This document shows, piece after piece, positions 35,968 through 46,740 of a stretch of 64,000 bases of DNA. How positions within the stretch are numbered: the first letter of the stretch is position 1; each line of letters begins with the position of its first letter. Source of the DNA: Pseudocercospora fijiensis CIRAD86 (Eukaryota > Ascomycota > Dothideomycetes > Mycosphaerellales > Mycosphaerellaceae); assembly GCF_000340215.1 (NCBI RefSeq), contig NW_006921533.1, positions 1,099,161 to 1,163,160 of the forward strand, written 5' to 3'. The notes below the pieces were generated by a model, which saw only the letters and a list, made by a program, of their open reading frames with translations, was not told where the DNA came from and searched no databases. A program made the position numbers and the translations under genes.

Positions 35968-36611
35968 AGCTTTAACACGACTATATGCATATGCCATCGG
36001 GGGTTCCAAACGATGCAAGCTATTTGTTACCGAGTTGAGATGATATTGCTCACTCACTTAGCTATGTCCAGTCTCTCAGATAGGGTTTTTGTTGACGAAG
36101 GTATGAGTGGCTAGACTGAGGGTGGTCTCTGCGATGTATCATATTCATGGTGTCGAAGAGCGAAGGGATTATGCAAGTAAGTTATGTGAGTTTTTGATCA
36201 TATTCACACCTTTGATGCGCAGCTCCTTCCATTGCTCCTCGAACACGGATGCTATTACGACGAGGTCAGGTATGCCTTCCGATAGGCGCGGCCACGACGG
36301 AGATTGTTGATTGATCATCAGGTCAAGATGTCGCAGAACAAGTTTCGAGCTTACTTCCATTGGAGAGAACGATATCGTGGCCACATGAAAACCAAATGAG
36401 TCGTGGAGAGCAGATAGTCGGTCATGATGTAACTTGTTAGACGGATCCAGTCCATGTGTCTATATACAGCTGTCCAAGATACAGTCCAGTATTACGAAAT
36501 CTAGCGCCGCGCTGAACTGCGTGCTGTAGTGAGCTCCTTATCATGCTCTCCTCATGAAATTCCCAAATCCTCTCATGTATATGCTGCTACTGTCGATATC
36601 AAATGGAATAT
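35968..36611. other. Intergenic region downstream of the aspartic protease gene
   Basis: Composition is normal, with CA and TG frequent. No gene is supported. It contains the 3' flank of the protease gene and the transition to the repeat domain. Confidence 0.5.
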
Positions 36612-38032
36612 CTATTGTCCGGCAAAGCCGAGACGTGGCGATCCAGTAGTCTCGTCAAAGACGACGAAGACGCTCTTGAGGAAGATGTCGCCAAAAATTG
36701 TGAAGCCAATACCGGAATTGGACTGAATACCACCGAAGCAAGTGGTGCCAGAGTTGTCGATTGGGGCGTAGTTGATGTAGCTACCTGGAACGACGAAGGT
36801 CTTGCCACCGATCGCAACGTTGAATGCTGGCCAGTTCTGGTGGCATGGAGCAGTGTATCCACCTTGTCGGTTGTTGTACTTGGCACCAGAGACCTTGGCG
36901 TAGTAGGCAGAGACAACCTTGGATGGGAGGTACAGAAGGGTGGTGCCGGTGTCAGCGATAGATGAACCGATGCTGCCAGAAGTGGCGTTGCCTGATCCGA
37001 CACTGTATCCGCCAGCGGTGAAACCCCAGAATCCTTGCGAGTTGTCGACAGAAGTGTAGACGATGCTGCCAGTGTACTTGGAGCTGTCAATGTACCTGCC
37101 CGATGCGGTTAGTGATCGGCTACCAGATGCTCTTTTGAGATCGACCCGAGGCTACCAATCCGACACGCATGCCGAGACGAAGATCTCAGTTCTGGGCGGG
37201 TACAGATGCAGGCAGGCAATGTTTCGAGCGAGTGAGACTTACCCAAAGTCGTAGGAACCGGCTTGGCCCTTCTTCAGATCGCAAGTGAACAATTGCTTGG
37301 CCAGGGAGCTCTTAACAGTGTCGAAGAAAGTATTTTGCTGTTGTGGCTCTACAGTGTTGATACTGGAGAAAGCGAGACCGAGAAGGCCGTCATTGTCGGT
37401 ATCTTGGGTGAATTGTGATGACACCGAGGTAGCGGCTTCAACGGCTTGGGCAGTTGCCGTCACACCGCCCACGACGACCTTATCGGCGTAGACAGTTCCG
37501 CTGGCACCAGAGCCATCACCGTAGGTGATATTCCAGGTGTAGCCGTTGAGCTTCTTGCCAGATGTGCTTGGGTTGTATACAGCATGTCCAGACTGCTCGC
37601 TTGAAGGCATGAGAGTGGAGAATACCCACCTAACAAGGATAGTGTTAGCGTGTCTTGGAATTTGCTTAGCGTGCTTGATGTAAAGTAGACAACTCACAAA
37701 TCTGCGGATCCAGTGTCAAAATCGAGGTTGAGGGTCTTGCCGCCAACAGTGACCGGGCAGAGGTAGGCCTGATCGAATTGCTCTGGGTTGGCCGCAACTG
37801 AACCGCTCTGCGAAGCAGCGGCGGCGGCAGAAACGACATCGGCAGGTGGGACGGCGCCAACGGAGGCATACTTGAGGTATGTCTTGTGCATCTGAATGGG
37901 ACCACTCTTCAGAACCTTCCCGCTGGGAACCTGAGCGACCTGGAAGGTGTGTTTGCCAACATCAGCAGCTGGAGCTGCCATACCCAGGGTAGCAGAGGCC
38001 ACCAAGGCGGCCTTCGCATAAGTGTAATGCAT
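36612..38032 (-). CDS. Secreted pepsin-family (A1) aspartic protease
   Basis: Three exons: 38032-37698, 37629-37243 and 37095-36612, giving 401 residues. The introns (68 and 147 nt) have GTGAGT...TTAG and GTAAGT...CAG borders, the second with a CACTAAC branch site. The start at 38032 gives a hydrophobic signal peptide (about 1-20) and a propeptide with K-T-Y-L-K (about 50-54). The catalytic aspartates are D106 in D-F-D-T-G-S and D289 in A-D-T-G-T-T, with a flap tyrosine in I-T-Y-G-D-G-S. The C-terminus L-G-F-A-G-Q is typical of aspergillopepsin I-like enzymes. It is an extracellular acid endopeptidase by family. It is the first intact gene beside the repeat domain and has a second secreted protease upstream on the same strand. 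Confidence 0.93.
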
Positions 38033-39483
38033 TGCGAGAGAAAGGCGTGACGAATGAAGTCGAGAGTAATTCAAAGGGACCAGCCTTCTGACCTCTGGAT
38101 TGGTGAATGACCTGGGCGTGAGAAGACAGGTTGACAGATAGTTCGCCAGGTGGAAGACACGGACTCTTTTATGTATGTCTCAACACTTCCCTTGATCATC
38201 TGCGCAGACAAGCGAGGCTCACTTGGGTCGATCGGCAAGGTAGCAATCAAAGAGCACTACCAGTCATGTGGACGAGGTGGTCGTCCAAGCGGCGGTCCTT
38301 CTCGAAAGATGTCGTTCTCTGGAGGGAGGTTCCCACATGCAGGCTAGTGGCCGTGCAGTGTCGATTTTGGCCGTGATAGGCAACTCACAATCGGCATACC
38401 TTGTCTATGCATGATCGAAGTATAGGCATGATGGATTCAGCCATCTTAGCGTCGGCCGGAACAATGGTCCAAGGCGAGATGGATTGGCAGCAATGATAAG
38501 CGTGGCGGCTGGTGTGTTGTGGTATTGGGCAAGGCTGTGCATGGCGAATGTCCGCTTCGTTTCGGATTGTATGCTTGCCGAGTCGATGTCTAAGTGTCAT
38601 TAGCAATAGGCGAATGAGCTGTCAGGATCAAGGTAGGAGATATATTCAAAGAAAAAAAGAGGTACGCTTTCCCGAATGGTGGAGCTAGGCGCGGCGAAAG
38701 ATCAACGCAGGCTGAAGTGGCGTGAAAGCACTTGCGCTGCTGAGCACAAGCACATCCAAGAGGCTTGGACAGCTTTGCAGAGGACAAAGTGATGCGATGC
38801 GATGCGATGCGATGCGATGCGATGCGATGCGATGCGATGCGATGCGATGCGCAGCAGATCTGTGGCTAGTGCGGCGGCCGACTGTCATATGCGACGTCTG
38901 TGCGCTTTGGCACGAGATGAAGTGCCGCGCGATGAATGAATGATAGGACCACAGCCGGTACGGTGGCTGCAGCGTCATGTATGCAGCAGCGCGCCGCCAC
39001 GCCACCTGCGTACCAGATGGAGGTGTAGTGAAGAAGACTGGGCGTCGCAGGTGTGATTGGGCAGCGGGAAGATGGGAGGTCGAAGAGGAGAGGAGGCTGA
39101 CTTTGGGTTTGTTTGCGCCTGCCGCGGCGCCCCTGGCTCGTTGTGTCTTGGCAGAAGGCTGATCTCGTGCAGGCAGGCACGAAGCCGACGCCGCCGATCA
39201 GACGGCAAGACCAGCCAACTGCCTCCCTCCTGCATACACCAGTCCAAACGGCGCGTGCCACGGCGTGCAAGAACCACGCACGAACCTTGTCGGCGAAGGG
39301 CGAGTGACCGGAGAATTTTGTGTAGACGGAAGTTTACAATTCGGCTTCGCGAACGGATACGATGATTCGGCCTGCGCTGCTGCCGGCTGTGCTGCGAGGC
39401 CGCTCCATCTCGAAGCCACCACAGGCGCTGATGAAATGTCTATCAAAATGCAAGTATGTACAGCATTCGAGCCCACTGCACGC
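38033..39483. promoter_or_regulatory. Intergenic region between the two protease genes
   Basis: About 1.45 kb without a supported gene, serving as upstream region of the aspartic protease and 3' flank of the sedolisin. It holds the GATGC tandem array at 38791-38850. No specific binding site is claimed. Confidence 0.5.
38791..38850. repeat. Pentanucleotide microsatellite (GATGC)12
   Basis: Twelve uninterrupted perfect copies of GATGC, ending at GCAGC. It creates artefactual H-R-I-A-S and C-D-A-M-R repeat frames. It lies about 0.76 kb upstream of the aspartic protease start. Confidence 0.97.
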
Positions 39484-41591
39484 TCATCGGTGGCCTCCTT
39501 GCGCGGCGCCCTGCAATTCAGGCGAGTTTCTATGCGCAGAATTCGTCGACGCTCCAGCAGCGCTCATCGCTGCTTGCACAAGTTTCGTAAAATTCGGCGT
39601 TCCCCAGCCCGTAACAGCGTCCCAGCCTTGCGTAGCAGGAAAGCCTTTGGTTCCACAGCCGTAGCTCGAGCCGTTGGTAATGTCGGTCAACGCTTGATAT
39701 CCGCTGCTGTAGAGCCAAGTGTTCATAAATCCAAGAGGAGGTTTCCCAGCCGCAATCAGAGCGTCGTTGACCAGAGTGATGACAGCCGCAAACGTCGGTG
39801 CAGAAGCAGAGGTACCTCCCATAGTCGAAGTCTGACCATTCCATGTGATGACGTCGTGGTTTCCCTGCGCAGAAACATCCGGGTACGCGCGACCATTGGG
39901 GTTATACAATCCTTGATGCATATTCCCCAACCCTTGCATGTATTTCTGCACCGTGGAATTCTGGTAATCGGGCATGGGGAAATAATTACTGAAACCCGCA
40001 CCCGAGGCGAACTCGGTCACAGCGACCTCAGGTGAGAAACCGCCCGTTGCTCCAACGGAAGTCACCCAAGGACAGGAAGTAGGGAAGTTAGGCATGAACA
40101 TCCGCGTGTTCTTTCCATCGTTGGAAACACAACCCTCGGAGCTGCCAACTCCAGCATCACCAGAACTAAAAACGACCGAGATCCCTCGCACCCCGAGCTG
40201 CGCCATACCAGCACAAACCCGTTTGGCATACGATACCGGAACAGTTTGCTCCTCGTCTCCATACGACGTGCTGATCACATTCGGGAGGTCTTTCTGGCCG
40301 AGCACATAATCGAGCCAAACCAGGTAAGGCTCGTTGGTGTTTTTGGGGTTCTTGACAGAAGCTTGAAAAGGCGGAGAACCTCCAGTAGACCATGCTGTGA
40401 ATTTTGAAGGATAGATGATGCTAATGGCATTGATGGCGTCCATGTTGGCCTCCTTGTTGGTGTCCTTGGAGATCAGGTCTGGCGTGTAGTCGCCTTGTTG
40501 ATTGGCGCCGCCGGCAATGACCACGTACTGGAACGTGTTGGCTATGGGAGCGGCATCTGGTCGGAAAGCTTTCATGAACGTCTCGATGTCTTTTCGATGC
40601 GCAGTCTCGTTCAGGTAATTTGCCGTGGCCATGCCGTTTCTGTCGGGCACTTGAGGTTTGTAGTTAATTGTACCGTAGACTGTCCGGAGGCACTGGGGAG
40701 TGACGAAATCTGTGGCAGTCAGTCATCATTTGCCTAAACTCAGCATTTGGAAACATGGTGTTTCGTACGTGGGTCGCATAGCTGAGAGGCATCCGCACCG
40801 TCAGCAGCATTCGCCTCGGACTGAAGTCCAGGTGCTAAGGATTGGTGCGAATTGTTGCCATCATCCACAGCATCGCCTACCGACTTATGACCAGGCTTGG
40901 CATCGGTCTCGTATCCACCTCCCGTCGCTGGATTGCCGGGACTGTTCTTGCACTTTTCAGTCTCATACTCGCCAAACAGTCCCGGCTTGTCCTGAGCCTG
41001 CCAATAACTCAGCGGTTTCCACGGATTATCGTCATCTACGAGTTCCTTTTGAGGATGGAAGAAGGATGTCGTGGGCTGCACCATATCGATGTGATCATGC
41101 AAGTACTCGGGCAATGACCATTCCGGCGCTCGGTTGATTTCCGTGCCATCTGCGTGTTTGAAAGCATGATACTTGGTATCAAGCAGCGATTCCGCCTTTT
41201 CAACGGACATCGAGCAATGTATCATATCCTTGGCGTGATTGTGGACCCAGTCGGTGATTCCATGATCAATCAACCATGACTGTACAGCTTCCAATGTCTC
41301 GTTCGATGGCGCTACGATTGCATTCACTTCATCGTAGCTTAGATGTTGACCGTAACGTTGGTGCTCGGGGTCCGAAACTTCCATGAGGTGTTGCTCTATT
41401 AATCCTTCATTCTGCTGCTTCAAACCGATAGCGATCTGGAGAGTATCCTGTTTTGACGCTGGTCCAAGTTTCGTCCATGATCTGGGTACAATGTGACGTT
41501 CTTTGACGGCGTAAGATGTTCGTTTCGCAGACGGCCGACCACTTGCAATTCCAATCGCTGATAGGGAAAGGGCGACCCGAGTAAGCAACAT
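39484..41591 (-). CDS. Sedolisin (S53), tripeptidyl-peptidase-like secreted protease
   Basis: Two exons: 41591-40769 and 40709-39484, giving 682 residues; one 59-nt intron (GTACGA...CACAG). The start at 41591 gives an N-terminal hydrophobic signal peptide (M-L-L-T-R-V). A pro-domain typical of S53 (about 20-210) ends in a low-complexity Gly/Asp/Asn/Ser-rich linker (about 215-270). The catalytic domain carries E361 and D365 (E-A-N-M-D), the oxyanion Asp in S-S-G-D-A-G-V-G, and the serine about residue 575 in G-G-T-S-A-S-A-P. The calcium site is in W-D-A-V-T-G-W-G-T-P. Family members remove peptides at acidic pH outside the cell. The larger open frame continues upstream, but the signal peptide supports this start. 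Together with the neighbouring pepsin it suggests acid proteolysis. Confidence 0.93.
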
Positions 41592-42354
41592 GCTGCAGAA
41601 TAGAAGGAAACAATGTAAATGGCGATCAATCCAGAAACCAGTAACAGAATAGGAAAAGACAGACGATGGCTCAGTAACGACGGTGTGAGTAAGCACAGCG
41701 GAAAGGCTGAAACACCGGGGAATGGGAGCTGGTCGTGTATGTACAGTACTTCGTTTAGACTCAAGACGAAGAGGCCGTGCGGCGTGCTGCACAGGGTGCT
41801 CCTGATTTAGCTCGAAATGAGAGGCTTGGTAAGAGCAAGATCCTAGCCTGAAAGCGCTTGGCAGACCAGGCTGGCTCAATTGACTTCACCTGTTGTCCCT
41901 TCTCAAACAATCCCGGACGAGAAGTCGAGGTACGCAATTCTTCAGCAGCTATTGATGAAAATTGAAGAACCCTATGGCGCTGAGGAGCTATGGATGCTGT
42001 ATAGCGGCTCCCAGCCACATCTTTTCATGAAACATTCTCAGCCAGAGCCACTCATATGACAAGACGGCTAACCCCTTGGCGGAGCCGGCGAGTGAAGGCT
42101 CAAAAAATGCCGCTCTGCTTTCACAAAGTCACAGATCTGGTCAAGGGAATTCGCACTCCGCATCTGCCACATCCTGTTCTTGTACCGGTACCAGCAGAAC
42201 GTGGTGGCATTTGTTCTGAACGAAGACCCACAGGTCATCCTTGAGGCTCATCGGCAAGCGAAGCGGCACGCCGGAGTTCCACAACACTCAATGCTTGTCA
42301 ACTTTATCTCCATCAAGGTTCCATAGGGACAGGATAGCTAGTGATGAAGCCCAC
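41592..42354. promoter_or_regulatory. Upstream region of the sedolisin gene
   Basis: No gene is supported. Short open frames overlap on both strands without domain content. Confidence 0.45.
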
Positions 42355-42805
42355 CATCCAGTATATGGTATTATGGTATACACATTGTATATTATACCAT
42401 GTATACAGCCTTCACGGCCGGAGGCCTGGTATACACCCATAGAGGAGTTATATAATATGCTGATAACGGCCTATATACAGGCTTAGGCTCTTAGCAGCCG
42501 GATAATGGATTTCCTGGGGTATTAAGGTATTCGCACGGGCCCTCACCTGTACACCCCGATTAAGCGAGATGGCGGAAGGGGGCGACCCCTAAGAGCGGGA
42601 TCTAACTTGTAAAAGCTAGCGTACTATCTAAAGAAATTATCCGCACCTTTAAACAGTTTGCATCTAACGTTTTCAAGCTAGCTGCCGTTTACGGGGATTA
42701 CCCCCGTCCGCCATCTCGCTCAATCAGGGTGTATACACCGGGTACATACTGGTATATTGTACGGTGCATACAGGGCCGATTCCTAGTATACCGTATATCC
42801 ACATC
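42355..42805. mobile_element. MITE-like repeat, copy A, interrupted
   Basis: A stretch full of GTATAC/TATACC motifs. The part at 42431-42547 aligns with 58546-58655 of copy B, sharing GGAGTTAT, GCTGATA and GTATT-type blocks. The outer parts are partly inverted relative to each other. A separate inverted-repeat element (42548-42737) appears inserted in it. No coding capacity. Confidence 0.55.
42548..42737. mobile_element. 190-bp inverted-repeat element inside copy A
   Basis: The left end opens TGTACACCCCGATTAAG and continues GCGAGATGGCGGA. The right end, reverse-complemented, opens TGTATACACCCTGATTGAG and continues GCGAGATGGCGGA. The arms are about 45 bp with a G-run, and the core is about 100 bp. 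This is typical MITE architecture. No target duplication could be fixed. Confidence 0.7.
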
Positions 42806-43227
42806 TCTGAAACCCTGGCAGCGCGAGATTTGAGACTTGGGTGCTTATCGAGTCTCCGACAATTAGGGTCGCAGATCGGTATGTAGCGACAAAGCAGATA
42901 GTGGGCGAGATGCTCGCAAATTCCGAGCACTTTTTTTGTTTCCATGTGAAAGAGGTGCCATATTTGATGTAATAAATGCAATCCGAGCTGCCAGCACTAT
43001 CCCTGCATGCATTACGAGGGTCCAAGCCAAATCCTGCCTCGGTGCCAAAATGGACACCTCCCGCGATCTTCAGTTCTATGCGATAAAATGGCTAGAAGTC
43101 CATACACAAACACGTTCCAAGCCGTTTTCTGGTAATCAAGGCACTTGGTCGTAATATCGCGCAATCCAAGATCACGGGCGTACCCAAGCCTCAGCCAGTG
43201 TTCAAGCAATCCCCATGAAACACCAGG
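42806..43227. other. Intergenic region, 3' flank of the DUF8004-like gene
   Basis: No gene is supported; the several overlapping open frames under 90 codons share no recognisable feature. Confidence 0.45.
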
Positions 43228-45939
43228 TCATTTCTTCTTCCTACCCTTCCCAGTATTCACGTCCGCCAAGATCGAATCAAACGTCTTGCTTGTATCAACC
43301 GAATGGGCTGGTGTTCTTGGCCGCTCGAGCGTACTTGGCGCCGAGCCGTCTGGAGTGACTCCTTGCGGCAATGGTAATGCTTCTAGACCCAGGCTTAGAG
43401 AGGAGAGCCGTTTACTGCTCCGATTACTGGTCCGACTGTCTGGCCTCAAGAGGTCGTTACCAGAAGGTGGGGCAGGCAGTCCAGGATCATTCTGATCGGC
43501 GCCGCCGGTACTTTGTTGCATGTGCAGAGCGTCCGACAAGATTGGATTCGCAGCGCACCATCTTTCGGCCATGACCCAGCAGTGACTGCGACGGTAGATA
43601 CCTTCCACACCATGTTCCACGAGGTCAGCAGGTAGAGAAACGACACCACCACCAGCACCACCAACAGAGAACCACGTTCTCCTACCTGCGCCGGCTCCAG
43701 CAGCATTGGGATCTGCCCATGGCACTCCTGATCGTGGCGCCTCGCAAAGGAAGTATTCTACTGCCTTCGTCCACTTGAGACCGGGAGCATCAATCGCCAG
43801 CATAGGCAAAGCCTGCATGACCACATACATGAAGATCCATTGACCGATTCGCAGATCCTCGATCTCCAAGATGTTACAGCCATGCGCAGCACGCTTCTCC
43901 ATCTCTCTGAATGCATCAACAAACGGAGTCCCAAGAGCGTCGCTATTCACGCTGGCTTGGAGAATTTGCTGGATCTCGTCATCTTTGATCTTCTTGTGCA
44001 ACGCCTTTGTGTCCCTCTGAGCATCTGTGCCGAAATCTTTCCTCGTGCTCTTCAGAGTTGGGAACCTGGGCAGGTCGAAGGGGACAGGCGGCTTTACTGG
44101 TGGCGCAGAGCGGTCATATTCGGACAGGACCGATCTTAACCCTCTAATCACTGGTACGTCTCTTGCCTCGCCAAGATTTACACCATCGATTGTTCGAGAC
44201 GTCAAATTGTTCCGATCCACAAGAAGATCATATAAAGACGATAGATCGCTGTAGAGTTCCCGGAGTACTATTCGATTAAGACCAGAGGTTTCCAAAGTGT
44301 TCTTCTTACTGCTCGCCTTTGGCGGCCAGTCACCGTACCTCTGCTTCAGAAGGCCAAGCGTGAATTTGCGCATCCCCAGGAAGTGTTCTTTCCATGCATC
44401 GAATCGGACCCCCTCTTTCCGCTCTATGGATGTTTTGGAGCTCATGATGCCGGAGAACAGAAATGGAAACTCGAAATCAGTCATGATCAATCTAAGCGAC
44501 GCAACACGTTTGTCGAGATCCATGGCTGCTCGTGTAAGTCGGTTCTGCGTGACAGGCGAGATCATGTTGAACTTTGGACTCTTGAGAGCCAGAAGATCTT
44601 GATGCTTGCCAGCTGCATGCGTGAACGCTTCGTTGTAGAGGGACACACTCTTCAACCGTTCTCCCAAAATGATTCCCTCGATGGTCTTCTCCCGGCTCGT
44701 GCGGACATCTGCGAGACCAAGTTCTTCGACATAAGCTTCGAAGCTGGAGTTTGCAGCTTCGCCGAATGTGGAGCCATCAACATTCGTGAATTGGAAGGAC
44801 TTCAAGATGCCGGCAATCGTCATGAAAATGGCAAAAAAAGAACTCCTCCTTTCAGTAGCCACAAGAGATTGACCACACAAGAAAGCAAAGAAATTGCGGT
44901 AGTCAACCAAAGTTTGCAGATCTTCGAAGTCTGAACCTTCCCCATCCTTCTTGGAATGGGGCGGCGTCGGAGTCTGAACTGCACTGTCGCTACTAAGCTT
45001 GATTGGCAAGTATAAATGGGATTCCTGAGCGTCTGAAAAGTTCGAATATCGCCCCCGAGAGTCGTGCGAGGAAGTTGAGCTGGAATTTGCCATTCCGCGC
45101 TTGGGACTTATTGGCGGAGTCGATGGATCGTTGATGGATAATTGTGCAGTGCGTCCATCGAGTGGGATTTGCCTGCGATCACCGCCTGCAACAACAGCAT
45201 CGTTACTGTAGATGTCTCCAAAAGCCAGTTTTGTCAAGACTGGCGAGGAGCCGAACACAGCAGAGTCGACTTTGAACGATGCAGCCTTTCCGGATGTTCT
45301 GGGGAACAGATATACCAAGCAATTTCCATCTTCATTGTTCCACAATTCCTGCATCGGTCGTCCTTGCATCAATCCCTCGACATCGTATGGCAGTCTCTGC
45401 GGATGTCCAGCGATCCACGCAAGCGGCCCTCGATTCGCATCGTCTCTTTTGTCTTTCTTGTTCCACCAATGCTTCTTCTCCTTCTTCTCGGTCGAATTGT
45501 TATCTGTTCTTCCTGTGGAGACGGGCGTGATGGGCGGTTGATCGGGAAGATTGAGTACTGGAGTCATTGGTCTGCTGGGGTTCAGTCCGCCCGGAGTTCC
45601 AGGCCTCGACCGGTCCGTGGAATTGTTTCTCGAGTGATACCCAGAAGCAGTAATGGATGGCGGAGGCATCAATATAGCGTCGCCATTGGCCGCAGCATCC
45701 TGCTGTAATGTTTGCAGGTTCGGCAGAGTTGGCTCGGCTAGTGAAGGCGTCAAGAACTGCTGACCAGATGGCCGTCGAGCCTGATTATATGCTGGAGCTT
45801 GCTTCGACAGCTTGCTAGGTGACTTTGACCGAGAGGCATCTGAGGGCGACGATTTCCCAGGAGAGTTTGCTGTTGGAGAGCTGTGCTTGTCCTCCAAGCC
45901 CAAGCCTGAGGTAAAAATGGCCGACAGCCTTCTCGCCAT
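43228..45939 (-). CDS. Conserved fungal protein, DUF8004-like
   Basis: A single-exon gene of 903 residues from the ATG at 45939 (M-A-R-R-L-S-A-I-F). The frame stays open upstream to about 46026 but has no ATG there. Residues 1-190 are disordered, rich in Ser, Pro, Thr and Lys. A conserved block begins about residue 200 (H-W-W-N-K-K, G-P-L-A-W-I-A-G-H, Q-R-L-P-Y-D-V) and extends to about 800, including L-W-N-N-E-D-G-N-C-L-V-Y-L-F. The C-terminus is Ser-rich and ends in a basic G-K-G-R-K-K-K tail. I recognise it as the widespread filamentous-fungal family annotated DUF8004; its function is unknown. No signal peptide or membrane segment is evident. It is divergent from the aminotransferase pseudogene. 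Confidence 0.85.
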   Translation of the reverse strand: MARRLSAIFTSGLGLEDKHSSPTANSPGKSSPSDASRSKSPSKLSKQAPAYNQARRPSGQQFLTPSLAEPTLPNLQTLQQDAAANGDAILMPPPSITASGYHSRNNSTDRSRPGTPGGLNPSRPMTPVLNLPDQPPITPVSTGRTDNNSTEKKEKKHWWNKKDKRDDANRGPLAWIAGHPQRLPYDVEGLMQGRPMQELWNNEDGNCLVYLFPRTSGKAASFKVDSAVFGSSPVLTKLAFGDIYSNDAVVAGGDRRQIPLDGRTAQLSINDPSTPPISPKRGMANSSSTSSHDSRGRYSNFSDAQESHLYLPIKLSSDSAVQTPTPPHSKKDGEGSDFEDLQTLVDYRNFFAFLCGQSLVATERRSSFFAIFMTIAGILKSFQFTNVDGSTFGEAANSSFEAYVEELGLADVRTSREKTIEGIILGERLKSVSLYNEAFTHAAGKHQDLLALKSPKFNMISPVTQNRLTRAAMDLDKRVASLRLIMTDFEFPFLFSGIMSSKTSIERKEGVRFDAWKEHFLGMRKFTLGLLKQRYGDWPPKASSKKNTLETSGLNRIVLRELYSDLSSLYDLLVDRNNLTSRTIDGVNLGEARDVPVIRGLRSVLSEYDRSAPPVKPPVPFDLPRFPTLKSTRKDFGTDAQRDTKALHKKIKDDEIQQILQASVNSDALGTPFVDAFREMEKRAAHGCNILEIEDLRIGQWIFMYVVMQALPMLAIDAPGLKWTKAVEYFLCEAPRSGVPWADPNAAGAGAGRRTWFSVGGAGGGVVSLPADLVEHGVEGIYRRSHCWVMAERWCAANPILSDALHMQQSTGGADQNDPGLPAPPSGNDLLRPDSRTSNRSSKRLSSLSLGLEALPLPQGVTPDGSAPSTLERPRTPAHSVDTSKTFDSILADVNTGKGRKKK

Positions 45940-46740
45940 CTCGGAAGCCTCGTGTAACGATGAGTCTCTCAGGGAGGCATAGGGTTGATTTTTGAAATGA
46001 CCTTCTAGCTGGCTATGCACATGCAAACAATGGGCGGCTAAGGCTGTTGTCAGGTGAACAATGGCAGGTGGTGTCTAGGTCATAGGTCAGGAGGGTAAGG
46101 AGTTTCAAAAGGCACATGAAAGATGTAGGTACCTTTTACAGGCCCGCATCGCGGCTGCAGCTGACGTAGTAGCGCGAGGGCGGAGTCGTTCCTGAAAAAG
46201 TCCTGCCAATAGCGCCTTTCACCACCACCCCTGCGCGCCATCCTGTGCCCTGCTTCGTCGCTATGTGCGCTGGCGACGACGGTGATGGAAGCGTCAGTCT
46301 TGTTTCTGGCGTGAAGCCTGCTTTTGCGGCCAGCCTGGCGACCACGCAATCGATCATGAAGCAGTGTACATATTGAGGAGAAGTAGCCGGTGATGTAAGG
46401 CCAAGCCTTCCACAAATAGAACAGACTCCGTGCAACATTGTTGTGGTTGTGGTTGTCGTGCCACGCGTGCAAACACCACACGAGGACCATTTCATCAGCC
46501 TTTGCTTTTTCTGGAGTTTGCTGCGCTGGGAATCTGCCGTAGTCGTGGCGCCGCAGTCCATCGCGGACCACACGCTTCGCTCCACCCGATGGCTGGGCGG
46601 CACGTTGTTCGGGTGCTACAAAGAGGTAGCTTACGGGTACGACTGCGCCGTGGTTCTCACTAATGTATCCGTCCAACATCCTCGGCCTCGTACGGGGCTT
46701 CTTTTGCTCGGGTACTCGGAACGGCGCTGAGGTGGCAGAC
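45940..46740. promoter_or_regulatory. Divergent upstream region (DUF8004-like gene / aminotransferase pseudogene)
   Basis: About 0.8 kb of normal composition between two divergent starts. A minus-strand open frame (46763-46080) crosses it but overlaps the start of the pseudogene in antisense and has no domain features. Confidence 0.5.

Noticed and set aside
35758..36057. 99-codon minus-strand frame
   Set aside because: It runs through the inverted-repeat element and the AT-rich border, with no recognisable domain.
38685..39005. Frames with S-H-R-I-A or C-D-A-M-R repeats
   Set aside because: These are translations of the GATGC microsatellite.
39265..40035. 256-codon plus-strand frame
   Set aside because: It is antisense to the sedolisin catalytic domain, where a strong family match on the minus strand explains the sequence.
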